Shown here: positions 13,301-25,322 of the stretch, in pieces
How positions within the stretch are numbered: position 1 is the stretch's first letter
Layout of the letters: each line of letters begins with the position of its first letter
NCBI GenBank assembly: GCA_022829145.1
Contig: CM040755.1
Span: 8,565,063 to 8,629,062, forward strand
Origin: Albula goreensis
Lineage: Eukaryota > Chordata > Actinopteri > Albuliformes > Albulidae
Length of the DNA: 64,000 nucleotides
Direction of reading: 5' to 3'
Made by a program: the position numbers and the translations under genes
Notes under the pieces: generated by a model
The model's input: only the letters and a program-made list of their open reading frames with translations
What the model was told of the DNA's origin: nothing
The model's database searches: none

Positions 13301-16300
13301 TATTTAAACAGTTTCTGTATCATAGTGTACAGACCTGAAAGAACAAGATGACATGGGAGAAAAAAAATGATGCAAGTGTAGGCTCATTTTGCAATTACAT
13401 TTAAGCCAGTCATTCATCCAGACCTTGGGCAAAGAGAAGGTTATAAACAGTTTGGCACAAGCCCCACCTTTGGGCCCTGGCAACATGGAGGCACATGAGG
13501 ATTGGCATAACTGCCTGGCACAGCAGGGCAGGGTGGAAGCCCGCTCTTCCATACCCCCCAAAAAAAGGTGTGACCAGAACCGGATGGGGAAGAGGTGGGT
13601 TGCAGAACATTGAAACAGCAGTGGGGTGGGATTCAGGGGTGTCATCCTTCTATGCAGGGGACTGATGAGGAGATTGGCTGACCATTGGTCGATTGACCCC
13701 AGAGGTCTTCCTGGTTGTCTTTTTGCTACAGCTCCTATTATTTTTCAGTTGTGGAGTCTGTTGTGACTCCAATTAAGAAGGTGTAGCTCACTTCTTTCCA
13801 GATGCAAATGAGTCCAATACCTTTTGCTGGATGCATGTATTCCGAATTCATGTGTTTAGGCTACCACTTAAGAGATTCACACTTTGGGCATGGTCTTGTG
13901 TTAAGTTATACTTGCCAGCGCAATGTGCATTCTGAGTTAAAAATATAAGCATTTATATCATAATCCTGACTAGCCCTATTTTTATCATACTTTCCCCCAC
14001 CGCGACACAACATCACGTTTTGTGGTTGTAGCTGCTTGATATATATTTCAGCTGCACATGCCTTGGTTCATATTTGCAACTGATAGGTACTTTATACTTA
14101 TGTTAACAATAGAAGACAGGTAAAAATAAAATATGACAAAACACTGTGCTGGATCTGTTCTCTGCCACTTGTGTGTGCCACTCGTGTGTGCATCCATGCA
14201 GAACATATCTGGCTGCTGAGAGGTGTTTTTTCTGGACTGGGAAAACACGGCACTGGGGCAGATACTTCTAGTCAGACTGATACCTGAAGATTGCTATGAT
14301 GGAACTGGCCGGTTTAGCCATATAAAATTTATTTTAGGGATGAAGCTCCTCTCTCAGTCAGATTTTTACTTGATCGGGCTACATGCCGTGAAAGCTGGAA
14401 TACGGAGTGCACAAATACTGGTGTGGGCAATAACCATCACTTTAACTGACCTTGAGCCGATAATGAATTTTTCTCACACAGTAGTATCTTGTTTGTTCAA
14501 GCCATTTCTGACGGTAGGCATACATGTTGTATATATGGTGTTCATGACATGTCTGCTAGTGCAAGCACGTGCAGCGTTTTGCAAACCTCCGTTTTCGATT
14601 GGGGATTTGACTGACAGAGGTGATCGCAATAAAGTCCTTTAAATATATATAATGCCAGCTATTTTATAACTAAAGTCAGTCTTGTCTTGTAGCACTGAAT
14701 AATAGATTTTATGAGGGAATTCTGGAACAATAACTCCAGGCGATTTCATGTTTTCTATCTTTGGAGTAAAACAAGCTTATTCTGTGAGTTGAGATTTACC
14801 TTAGATTAAGTTTCTCATTTTTTTTTTATAATTGCTAGTGTATCTGATGCTAGTGCAGCATTTTTGACATTTTATCATCTTCTTTATTGGATTTTTACCA
14901 CAATAATTGTATAGTTTTCAGTGTAGTTTTGTAACATTGTTAGAGCGTTTGTTAATAAAAACAGTAATAGTAATATTCTAATGGCTGCTTTACAAAGACC
15001 TGTGTGTCTGGTCCTCTCACTCCCACAAGTAAGTGTTTTGGTGAAAATGAGAGCTGTTTTTGAGAATCACAATTGAGTGCACTGCAGGTATATCTGACAC
15101 CTCACACAAGGTGGCTATAGTGCTGCGTTGTTGAAATATGGGGAATGTGTTGTAGTCTACTGGAGATGTAGTACCTGTCATTGTGATAGGATGTTGCTAA
15201 GATTATTACTAGGTGTTTTACCAAGCTTTTCATTTTCTTGTTGGCTAGCTCAGCGGTACGGATCATAGTTCCTGGGCATACAAAATCACCCCACCATTTC
15301 TACCAAGCTGCTTGGCTATTTCATCCTACTTATTCTGGGCCCTGTGGATGGATCAAATAAACACTTGTCTTCTTGGCAAAGCCTCCGTAAACTCCACAAT
15401 AAGCTCTTCATTTTCTCATTCTGTCCTGCATTTATTTTGGCCTTGGTACCCATACTTTCACTGGTTGATTCAGCTACGCATGTCTATGTCAAATGCGAAC
15501 ATCTGATTTTTTAAAAAAAAAAATAGCTAAAAGAACAAAAAATCTAGCTGTTGGGGATGGTTGTTTGGTCTCCAAGGTCATGTAGTGCAAAAGCCTGAGC
15601 AGGACCCAGATAATCACATTGTGGACAGCTGTGACCTTCCTGGGAAATATTCAGCTTGTCCGAATCACTTGCTTTTGATAAACAGGTCTCTGTATTGCGG
15701 AAAGGTCCAGAGATCACAGTTGACTAGAAAGACATGTCCGTGGATGCTGAGCTCGCGGCCCTTGCTTGTTAACATGAGCTGGATGAAAGGGTTTACACTT
15801 CCTGGAACTGCGATGACACATAGAAGGATTCCAAAAACATGCATTGTGATGTGAAATGAACGCTGATGCACAAAACTGCTGCAGAGTATCGAGAGGCTTT
15901 TCGGCATCCCATGGGTAAATACATTTGTAGCATGGAACCACTCGCTTTGCTCCAGCGGCTTACCCGCCATTTCTGTTTCTGTCTCGGATCAATAGGTATT
16001 CTCCCGGCTGTGGTTGTTTGGTCAGTGCACAGTAGACTGTGGATAGCCATTGTTTTCTTGTTTGATGTTGGCATGATGAAAAGTAAAAATGTATTGCAGC
16101 CAGTACTGTGTGGAGGTACTTTGTATAGTGAAATAGACCAAGGGCCAGTTAAACTCAATCTCTGCTGCACACATTGCATGGATGCTGGTGTTGGATCATG
16201 TTGCCCTGTGTCTCTTCCAGTTTGGTCTCAGGCATTTCGTGAAGCGCAGACATTTGTTTTTGTACTCTCGCTGTTGTGACCATTGGGGGAACATGTACTG

Positions 16301-18285
16301 AAATTGTTAAAGTGTTTTCCTACGGCACATCCCCCCCCTCCCCCGCCATTTCATTATGCTATATAACAATTCTGAATATCTGAAAATAAATGTGCACACA
16401 TTAAGTGAGAATCTGGGGTTTTAATCTGTGAAACGGCTTATGAAGTGTCGCTTCATCTACTCCAGAATCACGTGCTGACAGCACGATCAAAGATGGGAGT
16501 TTTCAGAAGCGGTGCTGATTGCACCTCGCGGCAGCGCTGTGTTTTTGTTTGTCGTCTTTACAGAAGGAGGAAGCCTTGCTTTTTAACAACAAGGGCTGAA
16601 ACATGGGTGCTGACGCTGGGGTGACTGAATATGTTGTGATTTTGATGCCTGTGCGAACGGAGTCTTCGATACTGCCGACAAAACATCCTCTCTGTGATGT
16701 GCCGTGTACTCATAGGAAATTATCCCACGCAACGCCGGCAGCTTACACAGTTATCGTGTACGGCAATGTTATCACATTGTTTCTGTAATTTTGCAGAAGT
16801 GAGATAACACTGTTACACTGTACGAGGCATACATGTTTGCTTGTGTTTCAAAGCCTGAAACAGAGAAGCGGTAGGGGTTTATTTAGCTCTCTCATTACGA
16901 GGATCGCGTTCTGCCAGGCCTCGGGAATGCTGACGGAGTTGTTTGTCAAAGAGCCCAGCAACATCTGGAGTGCTATTTATTTAATAATTCATTCTCTGTC
17001 TGCATAATTAAAGATGCAGAGGATGTGAATCCCTTAACTCACTCTCTGAGATGAGTCCCCACTCTGCATTGCAAGAAACCGAACTTAGGGGCAGAACATA
17101 ATGAATGAACACATACAGACAAGAAAATCCTGTTCACAGATGCTGTTCTGCCTCTCTACTCCGTGGTGTATCGTGTTTTTGTGTGGCTCTTGGTAAATTA
17201 GTTCTCCAGTCAGTCAGGCAAGCACAGGCAGCACAAAACCCTGGGCAGGTCAGTTAAAAAAAAAAAACTTCCACCAGAGAATATTTTCTTTTTTGTTACA
17301 ATTTAATCAATTTTACATGCCAAGATCCAAATTTATTGTGCACTGTTGCACTCTGTGAGGCTTGTTAGTTCCACAGATATGAAAATATGAAAAAAAATAT
17401 ATTTGTAGGAAACTGTGGGCAGAAAATTGTAACCTTTTTGAGCTCAAGAAGCCTACTTCAGTTTTACCTACATTGTAGTGGCTTCCCAGCTATGGTCTAT
17501 AAGTGGTAGTGAAGAGGTGACCTCAAGTTGAGAGAGGACGGGGAATCATCAAACTGACAAGGGAAGATCATCAATGTCAATCAAAACATCTGAGTATCAT
17601 TCCACATTTCGCGGTATTGCTTCATGGCAAAATGTATGTAATCTTGTGAAGAATGCAAGGCAGATTTAACCCTATGATGGCTTTAAGACAAATAGCCAGC
17701 TATGTCTGTGACCATTAGGTTGCTGAAATTAAAATCAGTCTTTTTTTATTTAAGTAATCAATACAAATAGTCTTTGCAGTCCAGGAACTAGTTCACTGAT
17801 TTAGTTAGAATTATCTAAATGGATAGATTTTATCTTAAAGTAAGGTTAAAATAAGTAAAGGTTTTCCCAGGATATTTTGAGTCTTAATTTGGCAAAAATC
17901 TATTCTTTTGACTTCGGTTTGGGATGTTGGGAATCAATAGAATAGAACCCTTGTCAATAATGGACCTGTTTCAATATGGACTTTAATTTAAGCACAACTG
18001 GCTATCAGATAACAAATACTGTTGCTACCTTGCCAATTTAAATGTTGTTCACCTCTTAACGTCCTACCTAAGGTTAGCAAACCAAAGGGAATTTTGGAGA
18101 AGCTTAGTTTGGTAGCTATCAAATTTAAGATGATGTTGCAATCTGTATTATTACATTAGTTAACTAATCCTTATTGTTGATTGTTGATTTACATTCTGTG
18201 ATGGGTACATTGTCTCTATGTGCTACATATAAAAATTCTCTCTGAGATTGTACATTTACATGTGGAAGGACAGAGCCTGTAAGTG

Positions 18286-18288
<3 letters not shown>

Positions 18289-18321
<33 letters not shown>
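18289..18321. repeat. (AC)n microsatellite
   Basis: About 15 perfect AC units at 18291-18320, preceded by one AT. Confidence 0.95.
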
Positions 18322-18322
<1 letters not shown>

Positions 18323-19591
18323 ATCTCTGGCTTTCTTTCACTGGCCCCCACTCAGCGTCAGGACTCCAGTGGTCCATCCAACTGAAGTGAATCATTGCTA
18401 AATAAAACTTGCAGGACGTAGGATCATGCGAACGTTAGTACTTTAGTGCATCACGCACTGTCCACTGTGGATAAATACCCACTTTTTTAATAATGAGAGT
18501 GTTTGGGTCTCATACTTTCACATTTTCCTTTTGGTTATTGAATAAAATGCTTAGGTAGTATGCCTTGGAGTTCAGTAGGCAGGGAAAATGTAATTGCCTA
18601 CTGACTATGATCCATCTGTGTACCTGTCTAACCTGCATCAAATATAGTTATAATGTAAGATGGGACAGTTCCCTGGAGAAGTAGTGCTTCATACATACAT
18701 TCATGTTAACCTACAGTGTCGGGATGCAGTGACCAGTACAAACTAACATTAATGTGAGGATAGACACCTTGTGATTCATCCGACTTGTTGCCATGCACAT
18801 AACAAAAGAATTTCCAGTTGTCTGAAAACTTGTTAAATCTAATGAAACAACTTGTAAACATGGTGTTGATCACCTTCAGAAATGAAAGTTAGACTTGTTA
18901 CTCCTGGCTTTTCCTCTGGGTCACTATTTTGGATGCTGTGCTGTTCTAAACAAGTTTGCTCAAATGCTCCCAAATATTTAGCTGTTAGGTCCTAAATAAA
19001 CATGTCAAGGTTTTCAAACACCCTTTGTTGCTGAAACAGCTAATGCAAATGAAACTAAGATGTCACCTCTCCTGTGTTAGCTTAAAAATCCTAGTAGGCA
19101 AGCGTGACATTATGCTAAACCGTTTTTGCATAATTTCTTCAGAGAAGTTTTGTCTTTGTCAGTAACAATTTATATTTGTTGAGGGAGTTGGTAGAAGTTG
19201 AATATGGAAAAAAAAATATTTATTTCCTAGTAGTTTTCCAGTACCTTCAGTTTCTTCAGTTTCCGTGCCCTAGTTTGCTAGTGATGACATGTGAATAGAA
19301 AATAAATTAAAAACCTTGAGCTGTAATATGTGATTTGATTTATTTTGTTTTTTTTTTGTGGCTGTGTATACCAAAAGGAATCACCCTCACATACTGACGA
19401 ACCAAAAAGACTGGTTCTGGTATCTCCTTCCAGTGAATTTATTGAATTGTTGCCTGCTGATATCAATTTGAGGTATGTTTGAAGCGGCTGCTCTGCTGAG
19501 CAGGGAGACTGGGGTTGAGCTGATGAAGCGAAAGGCTCAATCCCAATCTCAGCCTGTTCCCCTTGGCCTACAGTGATGAACTGTGTGTCTT

Positions 19592-19696
<105 letters not shown>

Positions 19697-19851
19697 ATGG
19701 GCGTATATGTGTGTGTCTGTTTGTGTGTCTTTGTTTATGTTTGTGTTCCTGTTTGTGTGTGTTTGTTTGTTTACATGTGCGTATGTTCTGTGTCTGTTTA
19801 TATATTCCTATGTATAGGATTATACCTTTAGTAGATTTTGTTAATCATATA

Positions 19852-20192
19852 CAGGGGGCCCTCGACTTTCGAACTAGTTCTGTTCCTACGACTTGTCGTA
19901 AGCTGATTTTCAAAATAAGTCGGAATTTATACCTACATTATCCCTAAATTAACACCTTAAGTCACTCACACTGTACACACAACATATGAAGGATGTATAA
20001 AATACAGTAATTAAATGAAACATTAATAAAAAAAAAGAGAGAACAATTCCTTACCTTTTATTTCTGTGGTTGTATTTATGAACCAAACCGCTTAGGTCGA
20101 AACTAGGTTTTTTAAGTAATTTATGGGAGTGCGTCGTAACCACGAAACGACCGTCACGAAACTCGAGACCGTCATAACCCGAGGACCTCCTG
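19852..20192. mobile_element. Pogo/Tigger-like MITE, copy A
   Basis: A 341-bp non-autonomous DNA transposon. It begins CAGGGGGCCCTCGACTT and ends GAGGACCTCCTG, imperfect inverted termini of roughly 24 bp, flanked on both sides by TA (19850-19851 and 20193-20194), as expected for the TA target of Tc1/mariner/pogo elements. The termini resemble the CAG...CTCGACTTACGA type of vertebrate Tigger elements. It is homologous end to end with copy B at 35115-35441. There is no transposase frame, so it must have been moved in trans. It sits inside a GT-rich region that appears on both sides. Confidence 0.88.
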
Positions 20193-20664
20193 TACTCTGT
20201 AATACTCTCTGTTTCTGTGTGTGGGAGTATGTTTGTATGCCAGTGTTTGTGCTTTTGTGTTCCTGTTTGTATTTTTGTGCTTAGATATGCATATGTTGCC
20301 GATCTGTATGTATGTTCCTATGTGCAGTCGTGAAACTTTAGCCATTCGACTTGTTAATCAGGATATTCTGAAATCAATGTAAAGTATAAAATACAATGTG
20401 TTGTTCTTGCAACAATAAGAGAACACCAGTCTCTTCATCCAGTTGCCGTGGTTTGGTTTGAAATATTATAGGAATGTGTGAATTTCTCATCTCTACAGTT
20501 TGCTAACCCACTCAATGGTCAACTGACTTGACATGGATTCATGGCTGTTTTTGCTTGGGTTGATAAAGTAGTTTTGTTGAAAACCTTGGCAGGCTGGACC
20601 CATGCTCACACAACACTGAAGCAATGTAAGTTGTTTGTGTGTTTGTGCGTGTGTGGGGTAAGTG

Positions 20665-20668
<4 letters not shown>

Positions 20669-20737
<69 letters not shown>
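20669..20737. repeat. (TG)n microsatellite
   Basis: About 34 perfect TG units, followed by TTTG-type decay to about 20752. It lies about 1 kb from the 102-bp TG tract and has the same strand phase. Confidence 0.95.
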
Positions 20738-20740
<3 letters not shown>

Positions 20741-23700
20741 TGTTTTTGTGTTTGCACTCCCAGGTCTGTGTGGCTTGTTACAGCCAGGTACTACTTTTGT
20801 TTCTCCAACCCTGGCACATGCCTCCTCAAGTTCTGGAAATGGGCTTAACATTCCGACCTTGGGCGACCCCTCTCTGGGCTATCGCAATGACTGTCCCTCC
20901 AGCATGCTTATCGACTGAGTACCATTTAACATTCTGACCACACTTGTCTGGCCCACACTCCTGCTTCTGTGTTTGTTTTACTATCTGTTAAGTTCTTGCC
21001 TGCTATCAGGGCTCTGAGAGGTCCAGACTTTGGAAGTGACAGCCAATCAGTTTGGTTCGTTGTTTTTTTTTTTTTTGTTCCTACTTCATGCTGAATCTCA
21101 GTGGTCCAACTCAGATGAGACTCAGAATGGAACAAGTGTAGACTTATGCTGGTGCTTTACCTGAGAGTATGCCATTTTGTCTGTTTCGTTTTGTCTCTGT
21201 GTGCTTACTTACATGTCAAGGTTTTCCTTTGAGTAAACAAAGTGGTACAAGATGCAAAAAGCTACTTTTTTGAAAGATGGCTCTCTGATCATTTTGATAC
21301 CAAAAAAATCACGTAGAAAAGAAACTACTTGGGGAGTATACCAATGTGCAGTTTGTTCCCTGTGACAGTTTCATTGGTTATAAATCGAGCGAAAAGAAAG
21401 GTTTGCTCTCTCTGGAAGTCCTCCACTATTGAAAGAATTTATGAGTGCCAGCTCTCATTTAGCTTTAGTGTGGTTTTATTTTTATAGCTTTTTGCCTGTA
21501 TGCCTCCAACTGGTTTCCCCCAGTGATTATTCAATATTGTGAAAATATTTTCTGCATGAGCATTTCAGCACAGTCCAGTGAATGTGAAGGAACAAGATTC
21601 TGCTGTACTGTTGGGAATTTGGCTAAATTAGCTGTATGAATGTGATACTGATAATGGAGACAGTGCAACAACAATCTGAGCTCCAATCTAGAAACTAATA
21701 TCACAGAAGGTTACATGTAGGACACACATAATTGATCTGGCTACTTAACCGTAACTCCGTCCTGTTTGCTTCTTCATAATGTGGCTGTTCAGTGTATGTT
21801 GCCCAGTCTGAGGTATAGAAAGAACTGTGTTCTTCTCCATGCCCCTTAATCCACTCACAATAAAATGTCTTCGTGACAAGCTAGAATGGTGTGTCACGGG
21901 CATCTTTCAACAGAAATGGTATATAAATATAGCGTTTACAGTAGCATCGGTTCCTGTTACAGGGTGCACACATGCATCTCTCCTGTAGCTCAGGCTGTGG
22001 TGTTCAAAACAGCCAGTTTCTGTCTTTTGGTTGAGTTAAATGACTTCTGGTTAAATGAAAGTGGCACAGTAGTAAGAAAGATGAGTCCAAGTTTGGGAGA
22101 AAGTAAATGGAGGTGGGGGAGGGTGGCTGCAACTTTTGAAAAATGTGCTCCTTTCAACTGTAAACAGACCAGTATGAATCACAGTGTGAAGGAAGCAATC
22201 AATTAGTAATGGTGTTTTGAGTACTTGGTGTGAATGCAACTATTCTGTATATGGTGTGGGCAGTGAAAATGCTACAGTGAATATATTTGTCTGTGAATAC
22301 CACTGAATTTGCTTCAATAAGTTCCAGCAGTGCTTTTAGAGCCAAGCAACTTGTAAGAATAAAGTGGATTTTATACATGTATTTGTTTTAGTAAGTTTAT
22401 TTGCCGCTCTAAAACTGTTTGCTTTTAGTGTGTAGAATAGAACATTTCTCTCTAAGCCAGAATATGGTTTCTAGAACACCATTATTTCTCTCGTGAAGAA
22501 TTTTGGAGTTTTATGTTATTCTATTTAAGACCTCAAAATCATCTCGTGTGAATGTGTTGTCTTTCTGTAATGTTTGTAAGAAAACTTGGCAGTAATGGTG
22601 TCAGTGTTGTAGGGGTGCAACACTGTGCAAGTGTAAATTCGCAGATAGGAATTTTTGGAAAATGTGTTTTTTTCCCCCAATTTTCATCAGTGAGTTAATG
22701 AAGGTGGAAAAGAAAGATGGTTTAAAAGGAAGTATAGATTATACCTGTGATCCTGCTTAGATTTTCATCCAGAGCTACTATGTTTAATGAGTTTCCCCTG
22801 CATGGTTGCGCAGCTGATGATAAACATCGCAAAATACTGCAGGGTTTAATGCTGTTCCTGCATTTAATAACTGTAATGCTAATTACCTAAAGAGTGAAAT
22901 TATTTAACATACATAGAACTTGCAAAGACAGCAATAGGCTTTTTCTAATCCACCAATTTGTTCCTCTGCATTAATTGGAGGACAAAATACTTCTGTGACC
23001 CATAAAATGTGTTCCAAGAAATTTTAATTGCACAACTCGCAGACGCACCATACAAATTATATACCGTGCATTGGTCCGGCCATCTGCCATCCACTGTGTT
23101 TAAATTGGGTTCTTTGCTACATTTTGCTTTTGTTTGAAGGTGAATCACGCTTTGTCTGTCACTGCAAGATGCTTATTGTATTGAGTGTAGCTGATTTTAC
23201 CATTATCAGTGAGTCAGTGAGTCACTGGTCTCATGGATGGTTTCAGTAATTTTTCCCTTTTGACCTACTGTAAACACTACGATGTTTGTATTGTCAGTCT
23301 GCCCTGTTTATCATTCCAGTCTATAAAAATAGCTTCAGTGAGATCTTGTGTGATTTTTCAGGGAGAAAAACATATTTTGAAACAACCTCGACTGGGATAA
23401 CTTCTGCATAAATGAGTCATTTTTGGATCCTTGAAACCCTGAGAGCAATAAAGAGGTCCTGAAGAGGTTTTTATTTGAAAGAACCATTCATAGATGAGTA
23501 CAGTATAATGTACAATAAATGTTCATGCTGCTAAATTAAAGGAAGGATGATGAAAAACACCTTTTAATAAATGAAATAGCCTTTAATATGTCACTATACA
23601 TCAGCTATGAATATTCTACACTTGCAGCAGGGACGTTGCACGAAATAAATCAATACATGTGTAGTATTTTGTCAGGCACTTAATATAAGCGGTATTGAAT

Positions 23701-24027
23701 TGTAAGCGGTTTCAAATTAAATGTAAAAAAAAAGACCCTCTTAAGCAGGTAATTACCATGCCTGCTAATGTAATGAAAAGTCAGGAAAGTGAAGGTGTAA
23801 TTAAAGAGCGACGTACAGTACACTACGGAAGGGGCTGGAGCAAGCTCCCAGGGAGTCAGGCTGACGAGGAGGCTGACAAATGCCAAAGCTGGGTAGAGGA
23901 AGGACCGCCAGCAAATTAGCATGAATTTCAACCCACAGATTTGCCACCCCCCCCTCCACAATGTCCCCAAGCAGGGCAGCGGGTAACAGAATCTGCATAC
24001 AATGGAGGTTCATATTATCAGCTCGGG

Positions 24028-24175
24028 CCGGAGGATGTTGTAAGTCCCAGATTGCGGTCCCCCGGCGCCTTCTGTGCCAGCCAAGAGAGCCTTACGCAGC
24101 GCAGCAGCCTTAGGAGAGACGTGTGTGCTGCGGCCCCTGGGCCCCGGCTGGGACGCGCCTGCCGTCCCTGCCGTG
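24028..24175. other. Small C+G-rich, CpG-containing block
   Basis: About 150 bp rich in C and G with many CpG dinucleotides (for example CGGGCCGGAGG and GGGACGCGCC) stands out from A+T-rich surroundings. It is too short for a classical CpG island. There is no TATA box, initiator or open exon that I can tie to it. It may be an enhancer or minor promoter in the nell1 intron, but that is inference. Confidence 0.45.
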
Positions 24176-24387
24176 GATGAGGAAACAGATAACAAATAAT
24201 CTTCTGTGTCCCAATGTCTCCGGAGGCCGTAAGGCTTCCCATCTGGATCCAGCCAAATGACTGTTACAGACCCGGTTTCTTGTTCTATCGTGCGGTTTTC
24301 ACACTTCGTTACCAACGTGAAATGGTGCACCGATCGTAGGGACTTAAGGATATTGTGCTTTGACAAAGCACACATTGTGGTTTGTGG

Positions 24388-24410
24388 TTTTTTTTTTTTT
24401 TTTTTTTTTT
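24388..24410. repeat. Poly-T run (23)
   Basis: An uninterrupted run of 23 T directly followed by GTGCGGGGAG. No element body was recognised next to it. Confidence 0.9.
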
Positions 24411-25288
24411 GTGCGGGGAGTTCTTACTGGGCATTTACTTAAATGCAAAATGAAGGTTATCATTAAAATGATTCCTTTGAGACTGTTTGAGACAACTTGA
24501 TGATGAAAGGAATTTTTTTATTTTTTTAAAAAAGATGTGAAATGTAGCACCATGTCAACTGTCTTGCTGCAAATGGCATGTAGCCTTTACTCACAGCTGG
24601 GGCTCAGCAGCATCAAGCAGAGTCAAACTTCCACCACTTGAAGCTGTAATATCAGAAAATTCAGCAAATTGTTACAACCCTCAATGACATCCCCATGGTT
24701 TGCATTGTATGCCTAATCCATTTTGGCTGTATTTTAAGTACTGGAATATCTAATCTCCTCTGTTCTTTAGCCATCCTTTAATCTGCCGTATTAACTTAAT
24801 TCCCAGAAAGACGGTACTTGGAAAAGTGTCTTTCAAATTGGTGTGTGATAACCTGAATGGTCTGGGAATGAACGTTTCCCCATATAAAGTGAAGGTAATT
24901 TGTTGTAGATGGCTTAATGTGAATTGATAAGGGTGAACTCAAACTCTAAATTGATGGGTATTTTTTGAGGGTGAATTTATCTAGGTGGGTTATTTTTTTT
25001 TTTTGGCCAGCGACAGTGCGGTCCCATGGGGCAAGCTGGTAATGACAGCTGGTGAGGCGTGCGCGGGGCCCCCTGCTCCCTGCATGCAAATGCCAAAATA
25101 CCTGTGCTGTACTGGGTTATTTTGCTGTGCTCCCTCCCAGAGTTCCAAGCTGCTGAAATTAGACCAGCTCCCCCGGGTTCTTTCATAAAGATGAGCTTCC
25201 CTTGGTTTCAGGGCGCACAGTGGTACTCCTCAGAAATGGCCGGAGAAAAAAAAATGTCATTTGTTAACCAAACCCCCCCCCCACCCCA

Positions 25289-25289
<1 letters not shown>

Positions 25290-25319
<30 letters not shown>
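25290..25319. repeat. (AC)n microsatellite after a C-rich run
   Basis: About 15 AC units immediately after a C-rich stretch (about 25272-25287). Confidence 0.93.

Positions 25320-25322
<3 letters not shown>

Noticed and set aside
14223..14642. 139-codon + strand open frame
   Set aside because: No recognisable domain, no splice context fitting nell1, and no initiation or promoter signals. A single frame of this length is expected by chance in 64 kb read in six frames.
19485..19565. Possible eighth SINE head with GGCTCAATCCCAATC
   Set aside because: A B-box-like sequence is present, but the downstream core is replaced by the TG tract, so membership cannot be shown.
20539..20918. His-Thr-rich and Cys-Val-rich frames on both strands
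   Set aside because: Artefacts of the TG/AC repeat at 20669-20737.
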